From an uncultured Lachnospiraceae bacterium (GTDB lineage Bacteria > Bacillota > Clostridia > Lachnospirales > Lachnospiraceae): DNA of 64,000 nucleotides. Of this stretch, positions 25,057-33,732 are shown one piece after another. The position numbers were made by a program, and so were the translations under genes. Numbering within the stretch: the stretch's first letter is position 1; every line of letters starts with the position of its first letter. The stretch spans positions 67,214 to 131,213 of the forward strand of contig URSA01000008.1 of NCBI GenBank assembly GCA_900550475.1, written 5' to 3'. The notes beneath the pieces are model-generated. The model saw only the letters and a list, made by a program, of their open reading frames with translations, searched no databases and was not told the origin of the DNA.

Positions 25057-26058
25057 ATGAAAAAAATTCTGCTGATCGCAACGGGCGGAACGATCGCCTC
25101 TGTCTATACAAGAGAGGGGCTTGCACCCAAAATCGAGGCGGGGGAACTGCTCTCCTATGTGGAGGAGCACAGAGAGTTCTGCCATGTGGATACCGTGCAG
25201 CCGTTTGGGCTGGACAGCACCAATATACGGGGAGAACACTGGCTTCGGATTGCGGCATTGATCGAGGAACAATATGAGGCGTATGACGGCTTCGTGGTCT
25301 GCCATGGAACGGACACTATGGCGTACACCGCCGCAGCACTCTCTTACCTGATACAGAACAGCAGCAAGCCGGTGGTGGTTACCGGGGCGCAGAAGCCCAT
25401 TGATCTGCCGGTGACGGATGCCCGTACAAACCTCTTGGACAGTCTGCGCTTTGCGGCGGACGACAGAGCCCATGATGTCAATATTGTGTTTGGCGGAAAG
25501 GTGATCGCAGGGACAAGGGCGAAGAAGGAGCGGTCAAAGAGCTACAATGCGTTTTCCAGCATCAACTATCCTGCGATTGCGATGATTCAGGAGGGCAGGA
25601 TCATTTTTTATGTGGACGACAAGGACAAAAAAACCGGAATGCAGCGGTTCTACCACAAGATCAATGAAAACATTCTGCTGCTCAAACTGATACCGGGGAT
25701 GGACGCGGCGCTGTTGAACCGGCTCTTTCCTTATTATGACGGCGTGATTATAGAATCCTTTGGCGTAGGCGGTTTCCCGGATTACGGCAAGACCGCGTTC
25801 TTTGATGAGATCAAGCATTGGACAGAGGCGGGAAAAGTGATAATGATGGTGACGCAGGTTACCCATGAGGGAAGTGACATGGGGATATATCGTGTGGGGC
25901 GGCTGATCAAAGAAAATTTTGACCTGATGGAGGCGTATGATATGACGCTGGAGGCCACGGTTACCAAGGTGATGTGGGCGGTGGCGCAGGCGGAAAGTAT
26001 GTCGCAATTCAGGGATTTGTTTTACGAAACTGTGAACCACGATCTTTTGTTTGTATAA
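25057..26058 (+). CDS. Asparaginase
   Basis: A 333-aa enzyme hydrolysing asparagine to aspartate and ammonia. Catalytic motifs are LLIATGGTIASVY near the N-terminus and VCHGTDTMAYTAAAL. No signal peptide is seen, so it is cytosolic and resembles type I (AnsA-like) enzymes. Strong GGGAGG precedes the ATG, 27 bases after the Rrf2 gene. Confidence 0.92.
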   Translation: MKKILLIATGGTIASVYTREGLAPKIEAGELLSYVEEHREFCHVDTVQPFGLDSTNIRGEHWLRIAALIEEQYEAYDGFVVCHGTDTMAYTAAALSYLIQNSSKPVVVTGAQKPIDLPVTDARTNLLDSLRFAADDRAHDVNIVFGGKVIAGTRAKKERSKSYNAFSSINYPAIAMIQEGRIIFYVDDKDKKTGMQRFYHKINENILLLKLIPGMDAALLNRLFPYYDGVIIESFGVGGFPDYGKTAFFDEIKHWTEAGKVIMMVTQVTHEGSDMGIYRVGRLIKENFDLMEAYDMTLEATVTKVMWAVAQAESMSQFRDLFYETVNHDLLFV

Positions 26059-26086
26059 TATCATAGAATCTCCATATGTTGATGAG

Positions 26087-26138
26087 AGGGTGCAATGTGC
26101 ATGAAAGTTGGTTACGCCATGCGCTATTGCACCCTTTT
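26087..26138 (+). terminator. Two-tier hairpin, probable terminator after asparaginase
   Basis: Outer arms AGGGTGCAAT and ATTGCACCCT, inner arms GCATG and CATGC separated by small bulges, loop of 14 bases, then TTTT. The stem is longer than needed for termination and lies 48 bases before an XRE regulator gene. Confidence 0.6.
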
Positions 26139-26182
26139 CCGTATTGGTATGATATAGAAAATCGGAGGGATAAGATACCATT

Positions 26183-26515
26183 ATGGGCAGGGAGAAAAAG
26201 AGCAGCAACGTGGAGATCGGCAGCAGGCTGCGACTTATCAGGGAAAATCTCGGAAAGTCACAGGCAGAGTTCTCTGAGATTCTGGAGATCGGTGACGACC
26301 ATTACCGAAAGTTGGAGAGCGGAAGCACAGGGCTGACCATCGAAAAGGTTCGTATTTTATATGAAAAGCTGAATATTGATCCGACTTATCTTTTGACAGG
26401 CGAGAAACCGGAGGAGTTTGATCTTGATAAATATTTGGTAAACTGCAGCAAGGAGCAGAGGGACAAACTGCTTCGGAGATGTTTGGATTATATAGCCGGC
26501 TACATTATGAGATGA
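26183..26515 (+). CDS. XRE-family helix-turn-helix regulator
   Basis: A 110-aa DNA-binding protein. The HTH_3 domain covers about residues 12-66 (IGSRLRLIRENLGKSQAEFS...DHYRKLESGSTGLTIEK). The C-terminal 40 residues are a helical tail, perhaps for dimerisation. GGAGGG is about 14 bases before the ATG, rather far, so translation may be weak. No operator is obvious. Confidence 0.85.
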   Translation: MGREKKSSNVEIGSRLRLIRENLGKSQAEFSEILEIGDDHYRKLESGSTGLTIEKVRILYEKLNIDPTYLLTGEKPEEFDLDKYLVNCSKEQRDKLLRRCLDYIAGYIMR

Positions 26516-26540
26516 TGCGGACGGTGAGAGATATACAATG

Positions 26541-26585
26541 AGGTCACTGATATGTCGAGGGGGGACATTACAGTGACCTTCTTTT
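26541..26585 (+). terminator. Rho-independent terminator after the XRE gene
   Basis: AGGTCACTG and CAGTGACCT form the outer stem, TGTC and GACA an inner one, followed by TCTTTT. The ECF sigma gene begins shortly after, so it has its own promoter or reads through. Confidence 0.75.
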
Positions 26586-26612
26586 ATGAGAGGTAGTGTG
26601 GGGCAGGTTCAG

Positions 26613-27113
26613 ATGAGTAGCACAAAAGACAGTTTTCAAAAATTTTACAAGCAGACGTACAATCGCCTTTACCGTTACTTAAGGAGGATGGAAGGAGTAG
26701 GTGAGTCGGCGGAGGACATCGCGCAGGACACTTTCTGTCTGGCATATAAGCAATGGGACAAACTGAAACAGTATGAAAATCCTATGGGTTGGCTGTATAA
26801 AACATCCAACTATGTACTGTGGAATCAGACCAGACGGAAGGAAAACCAGAATATTTCCTATGAGCAAATGACGGAGCAGGAGACGCCGGGTTACACGGAT
26901 GAGGACTTCGGAAACAAGGAGTGGCGTGTGACAGCGCAAAAGATTTTGGGAGAAGAGGACTGGAATCTTCTTGTGCAGTACATACAGGAATATTCCGTCG
27001 CCGAGATTGCAAGGAAGTTTGGAATGACGGAGGAGTATGTGAGAGTGCGGATCAGCAGAATACGCAAGCTGTTACGGATGGAGATTGACGGCAAAGGATC
27101 GGATAAAAAATGA
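26613..27113 (+). CDS. ECF-type RNA polymerase sigma factor
   Basis: A 166-aa group IV sigma factor. Region 2 contains YNRLYRYLRRMEG and SAEDIAQDTFCLAYKQWDKL. Region 4 contains YSVAEIARKFGMTEEYVRVR. ATG 26613 follows a GGGGCAGG-like site; ATG 26586 has none. It overlaps the downstream membrane protein gene by four bases, the usual arrangement for sigma and anti-sigma. Confidence 0.9.
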   Translation: MSSTKDSFQKFYKQTYNRLYRYLRRMEGVGESAEDIAQDTFCLAYKQWDKLKQYENPMGWLYKTSNYVLWNQTRRKENQNISYEQMTEQETPGYTDEDFGNKEWRVTAQKILGEEDWNLLVQYIQEYSVAEIARKFGMTEEYVRVRISRIRKLLRMEIDGKGSDKK

Positions 27114-27985
27114 GCGAGAGAGACACGGAAAACAAACAGGGAATTATGGATGAAAAAGAGCTGCTCAGAGAGGAACTGAAGCAGCGTCTTAAATGGTATC
27201 AGGAGAGACAGACGGAGAAGGAAATCGACGAGCAGGAGATCGAAATGATTTTGAATCTTCTGGAAATCATGGATCCGCTGCCTGAGACCGAGGACGAAGA
27301 AGAAACGGAGAGAGCTGAGAAGGCGTATGCCCGGTTTGAACAGAATTATCTGCCAAAGGAAAGAAAGCGCGGCATCCTGCGGCGTAATAAGGTTCTGCGC
27401 TGTGCGGTACTGACTGCGGCAGCAGTCCTGATCCTGTTTGCCGTTCTCAACATTGGCACCTATGCCTCCGCAGGCGTGGATTTCTTCACGTTCCTGTGGC
27501 AGGGCGGAGGCGGCAGGAGCTTTGTTGCAGTAGGAGAAGATGTGGAGGGGATGGCTGTTGAGGATGAAGGCATGTCGTATGATTCCAATGATGTAGCGGA
27601 GTTTTCTTCATGGGACGATCTTTCGGAGGAGGTGCGCGGGCAGATATTGATTCCCACCGAGGTGCCGGAAGATATGAAGCTGACGAGGCTAAGAATCCTC
27701 GGTGGAAAATATATGTCGACTGCCAATGCGGTATATGAAAACGAAGATGGGAAGAGAAAAATACAGATATGGATCGAAAAATTCAGCGTGCGCCCAACAT
27801 GGCAGCAGGTTGTAAATGCGGATGCTACGTTTATAGAGGATATATCTGTTGACGGACGGGATTGTAAAGTATATACCTATGAGGATGAAATCATTATATA
27901 TTTCTATGATGAGGGTGCTTTATACACGTTATTTGGGAGCTGCTCAGCAGAGGAAATCGAAAGTGTAATTTCCGGCATGGAATAA
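27110..27985 (+). CDS. Probable anti-sigma factor with DUF4367-like outer domain
   Basis: A 291-aa single-pass membrane protein. Residues 1-95 are a charged, helical cytosolic domain; the membrane helix is at about 97-115. The outer part ends in a domain resembling DUF4367 (VPEDMKLTRLRILGGKYMST ... GRDCKVYTYEDE). Overlap with the sigma gene and the topology suggest it holds the sigma factor at the membrane. A classic zinc-binding HxxxCxxC anti-sigma motif is not visible. Confidence 0.7.
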   Translation: MSERDTENKQGIMDEKELLREELKQRLKWYQERQTEKEIDEQEIEMILNLLEIMDPLPETEDEEETERAEKAYARFEQNYLPKERKRGILRRNKVLRCAVLTAAAVLILFAVLNIGTYASAGVDFFTFLWQGGGGRSFVAVGEDVEGMAVEDEGMSYDSNDVAEFSSWDDLSEEVRGQILIPTEVPEDMKLTRLRILGGKYMSTANAVYENEDGKRKIQIWIEKFSVRPTWQQVVNADATFIEDISVDGRDCKVYTYEDEIIIYFYDEGALYTLFGSCSAEEIESVISGME

Positions 27986-28114
27986 AAAATAATTTTTTTT
28001 AAATTTTTTGTTACGTTTTGCCACTCTGAACACATTAACTATATAGAGGGAAATAAATCGGGAAGGAGGAGACAGAAAATACTCCCTCAAAATTATACCG
28101 AAAGGAAGGGATTT

Positions 28115-28648
28115 ATGAAGAACCTAAGAAAAGTTTTGTGTTTGGCGCTGGCAGGTATTATGGCGATAGGATTAAACCCTGTGCATATCGTGGCAGCAGA
28201 AGAGGCAAAAGTAACAGCGATGAACTGGACAAACCAGGAGGAGATGACTCTTGATCTTGCAGATGAGGATGTATACGGCGGTTTGTATGATCTGGATCCT
28301 GAAAGCATGGCAAGAACCGTCATGCTGACAAACTGTGCGATTCGTATGACATATGAAACATCCAGTCTTTACATGGAGTTTGTCACAGGGTGCAATTATG
28401 AGGCATCCGAGATAGGAGTCAAGGACATCGAAGTGCAGAAGAAAAAGGGTATCTTCTGGGAGTCGTGGGAGACGATTGCAACGTCTTCCGGAGGAAGCTC
28501 GATACGGTCATACGATCATATTGGCAACTGCACCTGCACTACCGTAGTCAAAGGCGAAACATACCGGGTTAAATGCACCCACTACGCATATGTGGGCGGC
28601 GTGTATTACTCATTGGAGAATGTCACAGATGGTCATAAATTCAATTAG
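28115..28648 (+). CDS. Small secreted protein of unknown function
   Basis: A 177-aa protein. Residues 1 to about 28 are a signal peptide (MKNLRKVLCLALAGIMAIGL ... HIVAAEEA). The mature part is Cys-containing (TNCAIRM, TGCNYE, GNCTCTTV, KCTHYAYV), with Tyr and Ser richness and predicted beta strands. AAAGGAAGGG precedes ATG 28115. The 130-base gap upstream is A/T-rich and could hold an ECF promoter, but I cannot assign one. Position suggests it is a target of the ECF pair. Confidence 0.6.
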   Translation: MKNLRKVLCLALAGIMAIGLNPVHIVAAEEAKVTAMNWTNQEEMTLDLADEDVYGGLYDLDPESMARTVMLTNCAIRMTYETSSLYMEFVTGCNYEASEIGVKDIEVQKKKGIFWESWETIATSSGGSSIRSYDHIGNCTCTTVVKGETYRVKCTHYAYVGGVYYSLENVTDGHKFN

Positions 28649-28655
28649 GGACGAA

Positions 28656-28907
28656 ATGGAACACGGAGAATGCAGAATCGTCCGCGCAAAGTCCATTATG
28701 GACGGGATTGCCAGCGCAGGTTATGATGCGCTTTGTGCAATACTGGAGCTGGAGTTTGCGCATGACGGTCAGGTATGGCGGTTTTATGATGTGCCGGAGC
28801 ATGTGTGGTATGAGTGGAGGAGATCGGAGAAAACAAGCGTCTATTTTCATACTTACATTTCGGGAAGATATGTATCAAGACAGATCCGCGCCGGGAGTCG
28901 GCAGTAG
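28656..28907 (+). CDS. KTSC-domain small protein
   Basis: An 83-aa protein whose body matches the KTSC domain pattern: SIMDGIASAGYDALCAILEL, VWRFYDVPEHVW and YFHTYISGRYVSRQI. KTSC is found at the C-terminus of some lysyl-tRNA synthetases and alone in bacteria; the lone form has no established function. It starts 8 bases after the secreted-protein gene. Confidence 0.7.
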   Translation: MEHGECRIVRAKSIMDGIASAGYDALCAILELEFAHDGQVWRFYDVPEHVWYEWRRSEKTSVYFHTYISGRYVSRQIRAGSRQ

Positions 28908-28937
28908 GAATTCAGCAACAAAATAAAAACGTGAAGG

Positions 28938-28976
28938 GAAGCTGCGTTACCCGGAAAGGGTACACAGCTTCTTTTT
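28938..28976 (+). terminator. Rho-independent terminator after the KTSC gene
   Basis: GAAGCTG / CAGCTTC outer stem with a TACCC/GGGTA inner stem, a GGAAA-type loop, then TTTTT. Confidence 0.85.
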
Positions 28977-29020
28977 GGCTGTGGGTTGTAGATTGGCTAC
29001 GGATTGAACTGTAATGTTTG

Positions 29021-29049
29021 TTGCGGAAGAGGGGAAAATTTGATATAAT
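29021..29049 (+). promoter_or_regulatory. Predicted promoter of the diguanylate cyclase
   Basis: TTGCGG (29021-29026), 17-base spacer, TATAAT (29044-29049) with TGn extension. Confidence 0.6.
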
Positions 29050-29132
29050 ATGTCAAGCAGACGGAAATAGGGAGCCGGATGCGGTTTCCCATGTGGAACG
29101 TGGGAGACAGGGAGATATAAGGGGACAGGACA

Positions 29133-30344
29133 ATGACAAAAAAGATAAATTCAAGGCTGCGGGGGCGCCCCTTGGGGAGCGTTGCCGCCGGGAAAGAGAC
29201 CGGAAACGGAGGACAGGGACTGGGCGCTGCCTCCTGGAGAGAAGCCGGGAGCAGTACGGCAGGACAGTGGGAAACCGGAATAGCACAGAAACGTGTAGGC
29301 AGGATATTGCGGATGCATGCCGCCATCATGTGTGTGTATTTTCTGGTGCTTCTGATTACAGTTGCGGCCACGCGGAATGTGGCGGTGCTGTTTATGAGCG
29401 TTCCGTACTTCGTGGCGTATGTGCTGTTCTTTTACAGGAGCAGCAGTTGGAGCGTCCGTTTTCGCATAGGGTTGAATTTCGGGCTGACCGTGGTGTTTGT
29501 GATCGCATTTGTGGTGGTGTTCGGATGGGACTGTGGTGTGCAGCATTTTATTTTCGTCATGGTTGCACTGGTGGTCGTGATAGGAAACGACTCCATCAAA
29601 AAGAAGGCGGGGCAGGTAGCGGTTCTTTTCGCGTTGCGGATGCTTTTGTACGGCTATACGCTGGTAGAGCTGCCGTTGTACCGGATCTCCGAGCTGCAAA
29701 GCATCTGTTTTCAGGTGATCAATTCTTGTGCAATTTTTACCGCTTTGTTCTCCTGCCTGATGCTGGAGAAACGGGATGTCTGGATGATGGAGCGGACTGT
29801 GGAGGAGAGCGACAGGAGACTGCAGCGGTACAGTGACGAGGATCCGCTGACGGGGCTTATGAACCGCAGAAGCATGATGGCGTATCTGGAGCTTCTGACG
29901 GGAGAAGGAAACACGGAATCCCCAAATGGTAATGCAGACCGGGTGAAGCCCGCCAGACTGAGCGTAGCCGTGGGAGATGTGGATCTTTTTTCAAAGGTCA
30001 ACGACCATTTCGGACATGATTGCGGCGACATTGTGCTGAAGCTTCTGGCATACCAGTTTATACAGTTCATGGAAGGAAAAGGAAAGGTGGCGCGCTGGGG
30101 CGGCGAGGAGTTTTTGTTTGTCTTTGACAATGCCTGCGGCGAGGATGCCTACTATTATCTGACAAAGCTGCAGCAGCAGATCCGCACGAAGGATTTTGCG
30201 TGGAAGGATGAAGTGATCAATCTGACAATGACATACGGATTGATGGAATACAGTGAAGAGAAAGGAATAGATTATTGTATCGTGGAGGCCGGAAAGAAAA
30301 TGGAAATGGGTAAGGAATCCGGAAGAAATACAATCATCTATTAG
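29133..30344 (+). CDS. Membrane diguanylate cyclase (GGDEF domain)
   Basis: A 403-aa protein making cyclic di-GMP from GTP. After a 55-residue polar, Gly-rich N-terminus, about five to six membrane helices (to about residue 215) form the sensor part. The GGDEF domain follows (about 235-403): DEDPLTGLMNRRSMM, metal site GDVDLFSKVNDHFGHDCGD, active-site loop RWGGEEF. No RxxD inhibitory site is seen five residues before GGEEF (KGKVAR), so product inhibition may be absent. RBS GGGGACAGGACA is modest. Confidence 0.88.
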   Translation: MTKKINSRLRGRPLGSVAAGKETGNGGQGLGAASWREAGSSTAGQWETGIAQKRVGRILRMHAAIMCVYFLVLLITVAATRNVAVLFMSVPYFVAYVLFFYRSSSWSVRFRIGLNFGLTVVFVIAFVVVFGWDCGVQHFIFVMVALVVVIGNDSIKKKAGQVAVLFALRMLLYGYTLVELPLYRISELQSICFQVINSCAIFTALFSCLMLEKRDVWMMERTVEESDRRLQRYSDEDPLTGLMNRRSMMAYLELLTGEGNTESPNGNADRVKPARLSVAVGDVDLFSKVNDHFGHDCGDIVLKLLAYQFIQFMEGKGKVARWGGEEFLFVFDNACGEDAYYYLTKLQQQIRTKDFAWKDEVINLTMTYGLMEYSEEKGIDYCIVEAGKKMEMGKESGRNTIIY

Positions 30345-30355
30345 AGGGAGGAACT

Positions 30356-31345
30356 ATGATTTTTAAGTGCAGAAATTGCGGTGGAAATGTGGTTTACAGC
30401 CCGGAGCGGCATAAGATGTACTGTCCGTTCTGCGAGGGAGAGGATTGCGAGGAGAAGAACAGTGATGTGCAGACTACCGTGGTCTGCTCCAACTGTGGCG
30501 GTGAGCTGCAGATCGGGGAGTTTACCTCCGCGTCACAGTGTCCGTACTGCGACAATTATCTTATTTTTGACGAGCGTGTGACGGGAGCCTATGCGCCCCA
30601 GAAGATCCTTCCTTTTGTATTTGGAAAGGAAAGCACCAAGAAGCTGATGCGGGATAAATTCAAATCCTGCGTGTTTGCTCCGGCAGGCTTTTTGTCCGAG
30701 GTGAAGTTAAACAGCATGACGGGTATGTATGTGCCGTTCTGGCTTTATGATTATCATGCCCACGGACACTACGACGGCGAGGGAAAGAAGATCAGAACAT
30801 GGTGCAGCGGAGACCGGGAGTATACGGAAACCAGCGTCTATCACATCGTGAGGGACATGGAGGCTGATTTTGACAAAATGCCGGTGGACGCTTCGGACGC
30901 GATGCCGGACACCATCATGGATCTGATGGAGCCGTACAACTATCAGGCATTGGAGAATTTTCAGGAGAAGTATATGTCCGGATTTTTCTCGGAGCGCTAC
31001 AATGAGGATGCACTTGCCTGTGAGCCGCGCGCGGTGGAAAAGGCAAAGAAGGATGCGGAGAGCATGCTGAAGCAGAGCATCAGCGGCTATTCTGGAATGA
31101 CAAGCGCAATGAACAATCAGGTTTCCTTATCCAGAACGGATACGAATTATGCGCTGTTCCCGGTGTGGATTTACAATTACAAGTTCAAAAACGAGGACTA
31201 TCGCTTCCATATCAACGGACAAACCGGAAAGATAATCGGCAAGGTTCCCATTTCCAAGGGGAAGGTGTGGGCGTACGGTGCCACCGTGTTCGGCAGTTGT
31301 TTTGCAATCTTTATGCTGTTAAGGCAACTGTTGATGATGCTTTAG
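30356..31345 (+). CDS. Zinc-ribbon membrane-anchored protein (TFIIB-type ribbon)
   Basis: A 329-aa protein with two N-terminal zinc ribbons: FKCRNCGG...YCPFCEG and VCSNCGGEL...CPYCDNY (residues 1-70). The middle forms a conserved globular part (MYVPFWLYDYHAHGHYDGEG, TSVYHIVRDMEADF, ALFPVWIYNYKF). One membrane helix is at the C-terminus (about 303-322). Such proteins occur in Clostridia next to TPM-domain proteins; function unproven. 11 bases separate it from the cyclase gene. Confidence 0.75.
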   Translation: MIFKCRNCGGNVVYSPERHKMYCPFCEGEDCEEKNSDVQTTVVCSNCGGELQIGEFTSASQCPYCDNYLIFDERVTGAYAPQKILPFVFGKESTKKLMRDKFKSCVFAPAGFLSEVKLNSMTGMYVPFWLYDYHAHGHYDGEGKKIRTWCSGDREYTETSVYHIVRDMEADFDKMPVDASDAMPDTIMDLMEPYNYQALENFQEKYMSGFFSERYNEDALACEPRAVEKAKKDAESMLKQSISGYSGMTSAMNNQVSLSRTDTNYALFPVWIYNYKFKNEDYRFHINGQTGKIIGKVPISKGKVWAYGATVFGSCFAIFMLLRQLLMML

Positions 31346-31360
31346 GGAGGATAGACTGAG

Positions 31361-32233
31361 ATGAAACAATACTTTTCTTATTTTAAAATATTATTTATCA
31401 TTGTCGGTGTGCTTGCAGTGATCACGGGAGTGGTGGCGCTGACGCATAAGGGTGATGAGTATGTCAGACAGAATTTTGAAGCGCCTACACAGCGCGTGTA
31501 CGATTACGCGGATAAGCTTACGGATGAAGAGGAAGAGAAGCTGGAGGCGCTGATCGCCAAGCGGGAAAATGAGATTGGCTGTGATCTGGTGATTGTCACC
31601 ATCAATGAGTCCGTGCTGGAGAAGTACGGCAGAACGGAAAATACCGACAGCAACTGGGAATTTTGCATGACCAGCTATGCGGATGATTTCTACGATCAGA
31701 ATAATTTCGGTTACGACAAGGTACATGGCGACGGCGCGCTGCTTTTGTATAACTGGTATGACGACGGCGCATACGGCAGCGAGATGGGAACGCATTTCTC
31801 CACCTGTGGCAGGGTATATACACATTATACGACAGAGATGGTGGACACCGTTCTGGATGATGTTTACGACAATGTGCATTCGGATGCGTACTATGCATAC
31901 AAGCTGTTTGTGGAAGATGTGGCAACGGAGATGAACGGCCATGTGAAGCTTCCCGTATTTCCTCTCATTATTGTGGCGCTGATTATTGCAGGCATCTTTG
32001 TGGTGACTCATCTGAAATCCAAGGAAGGGGAAAAGACCACAGTTTCCTCCACCTATGTGGAAAACGGCAGTGTGAAGTTCAATGTCAAGAGAGATGAGCT
32101 TGTGAATAAATATGTGACCAGCCGTGCGATTCCAAAGAGCAGCAGCAGCGGCGGCAGCTCCGGCTCCGGCGGAGCAGGCGGACACACCAGCAGCGGCGGT
32201 GTCAGCCACGGCGGCGGAAGCAGACGGGGTTAG
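31361..32233 (+). CDS. TPM-domain membrane protein with Gly/Ser-rich tail
   Basis: A 290-aa protein. There is an N-terminal helix (about 8-27), a TPM (TLP18.3/Psb32/MOLO-1) domain at about 40-180 with RVYDYADKLTDEEEEKLEAL and GCDLVIVTIN, a second membrane helix (about 203-220), and a tail ending in SSSGGSSGSGGAGGHTSSGG then HGGGSRRG. Such Gly-rich, His-containing tails are typical of this family. It follows the zinc-ribbon gene by 15 bases, so the two are likely one unit. Confidence 0.8.
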   Translation: MKQYFSYFKILFIIVGVLAVITGVVALTHKGDEYVRQNFEAPTQRVYDYADKLTDEEEEKLEALIAKRENEIGCDLVIVTINESVLEKYGRTENTDSNWEFCMTSYADDFYDQNNFGYDKVHGDGALLLYNWYDDGAYGSEMGTHFSTCGRVYTHYTTEMVDTVLDDVYDNVHSDAYYAYKLFVEDVATEMNGHVKLPVFPLIIVALIIAGIFVVTHLKSKEGEKTTVSSTYVENGSVKFNVKRDELVNKYVTSRAIPKSSSSGGSSGSGGAGGHTSSGGVSHGGGSRRG

Positions 32234-32245
32234 TTCCATAAAAGT

Positions 32246-32279
32246 GAAAAAAGAATCCTGCTTGCGGGATTCTTTTTTC
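32246..32279 (+). terminator. Rho-independent terminator after the TPM gene
   Basis: AAAAAAGAATCC / GGGATTCTTTTTT stem around a short loop; the flanking A and T runs make it usable on either strand. Confidence 0.85.
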
Positions 32280-32300
32280 GTCACGATATAAAAACGGTAT

Positions 32301-32338
32301 AAAAAAAGCACCCACATGACGGTATGGGTGCTTTTTAT
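32301..32338 (-). terminator. Terminator of rpsT
   Basis: AAAAAAGCACCCA / TGGGTGCTTTTT arms around an 8-10 base loop, lying directly after the minus-strand rpsT stop. Together with the hairpin at 32246 it separates convergent units. Confidence 0.85.
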
Positions 32339-32352
32339 TATCTTATTAACAG

Positions 32353-32616
32353 TTATGCCATCTTGTTCACGGCAACAGCTAAACGGGATACTTTTCTGGA
32401 AGCATTGTTTTTGTGATATACTCCCTTGGAAGCAGCCATATCAATCTCGCTGGTTGCAGCGACTAAAGCAGCCTGAGCAGCAGCCTTGTCACCGGACTCG
32501 ATTGCAGCGGTTACCTTCTTGATTGCTGTCTTAACGCCGGACTTGATAGCTTTGTTTCTATCAGTTCTGGTTTGTGCTACTAAGATTCTTTTCTTTGCAG
32601 ATTTGATGTTAGCCAA
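32353..32616 (-). CDS. rpsT: 30S ribosomal protein S20
   Basis: An 87-aa basic protein of typical S20 length and pattern (MANIKSAKKRILVAQTRTDR, NNASRKVSRL). It binds 16S rRNA early in 30S assembly. A strong GGAGG lies before the ATG on the minus strand. It is divergent from gpr, the usual neighbour in spore formers. Confidence 0.97.
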   Translation of the reverse strand: MANIKSAKKRILVAQTRTDRNKAIKSGVKTAIKKVTAAIESGDKAAAQAALVAATSEIDMAASKGVYHKNNASRKVSRLAVAVNKMA

Positions 32617-32706
32617 GATCTACACCTCCCATTTTCTAATTGTGTTTTTTAAGAAAATGTTCCATTAAAGCCAGACACGGACGACCAATGTAAACATACG
32701 CATATT

Positions 32707-32735
32707 ATTCTAGTAGAAGCATAAGGAAATGTCAA
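32707..32735 (-). promoter_or_regulatory. Strong promoter of rpsT
   Basis: On the minus strand: TTGACA (32735-32730), 17-base spacer, TAGAAT (32712-32707). A leader of about 90 bases follows, which could host S20 autoregulation. Confidence 0.75.
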
Positions 32736-32786
32736 TACATATTTCTCTTTTTTTTGTAAAAAATACAAGAAAAAGGAGAAGGAAAA

Positions 32787-33701
32787 ATGAGTTGTTTTCA
32801 GGTGAGAACAGATCTGGCGCTGGAGGCCAGAGAGAGTATTTCGGAGGCAGACGGATCCCTGCACGGCGTCAAGGTGGAGGAAAATTATGACGAGGAGACG
32901 GACATCCGTGTGACAAGGGTGGAGATCACCACAAAGAACGGCGCGCGGGCGATGGGAAAACCCATGGGAACCTACGTGACGATCGAGGCCGCGGGGATGT
33001 TAGAGCCGGATGAAGGATTTCACAGGGAAGTGTCGGACGTCCTTGCCGGGCAGCTCACCAAGATCATACCCGGGGCGGGGCAGGAGCAGGAAATTCTTGT
33101 GGTAGGTCTGGGAAACCGCGATGTGACCGCCGATGCGCTGGGGCCGCATGTGGTGGATAATCTGTGCATCACCCGCCATATTGTGAGGGAGTACGGCAAG
33201 GCGGCATATAACAGGGATCGGATGAATCAGGTCAGCAGCATGGAGCCGGGCGTTATGGGAAAGACGGGAATGGAGGCTGCGGAGATCATCAAGGGCGTGG
33301 TGGAACAGACCGGCCCGGATGTGATCGTCGCCATAGATGCGCTGGCAGCCCGGACGACAAAGAGACTGAACCGAACCATCCAGATTACGGACACGGGAAT
33401 CCATCCAGGCTCCGGTGTGGGAAACCACAGGAACGCGCTCACGAAGGAGAGCATGGGGATTCCGGTGATTGCCATAGGCGTTCCCACGGTGGTGGATGCG
33501 GCCACCATTGTAATGGATGCATTTGAAAAACTGCTGGACGGAACAGGGGAGGCGGACAAGCGGGAATATCTGGAGGAATGCCGGAATGCGCTTGCAGAGC
33601 TGCACAACATGTATGTTGCCAGCAAGGATATCGACGCGGTGATCAAGAGGGTCAGCTACACGGTGTCGGAGGGCATCAACATGGCGCTTTCCTTAGAGTG
33701 A
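32787..33701 (+). CDS. gpr: Germination (spore) protease GPR
   Basis: A 304-aa aspartic-type protease that degrades small acid-soluble spore proteins at germination. The mature-end motif RTDLALEARE follows a very short propeptide (about 6 residues). VGLGNRDVTADALGPHVVDN, VIVAIDALAARTTKRLNRTI and SGVGNHRNALTKESMG are family-typical. AAGGAGAAGG precedes the ATG. It shows the host can make endospores. Confidence 0.95.
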   Translation: MSCFQVRTDLALEARESISEADGSLHGVKVEENYDEETDIRVTRVEITTKNGARAMGKPMGTYVTIEAAGMLEPDEGFHREVSDVLAGQLTKIIPGAGQEQEILVVGLGNRDVTADALGPHVVDNLCITRHIVREYGKAAYNRDRMNQVSSMEPGVMGKTGMEAAEIIKGVVEQTGPDVIVAIDALAARTTKRLNRTIQITDTGIHPGSGVGNHRNALTKESMGIPVIAIGVPTVVDAATIVMDAFEKLLDGTGEADKREYLEECRNALAELHNMYVASKDIDAVIKRVSYTVSEGINMALSLE

Positions 33702-33732
33702 GCGCCCGGCAGGCATGATTTTCCGGTTGCAG

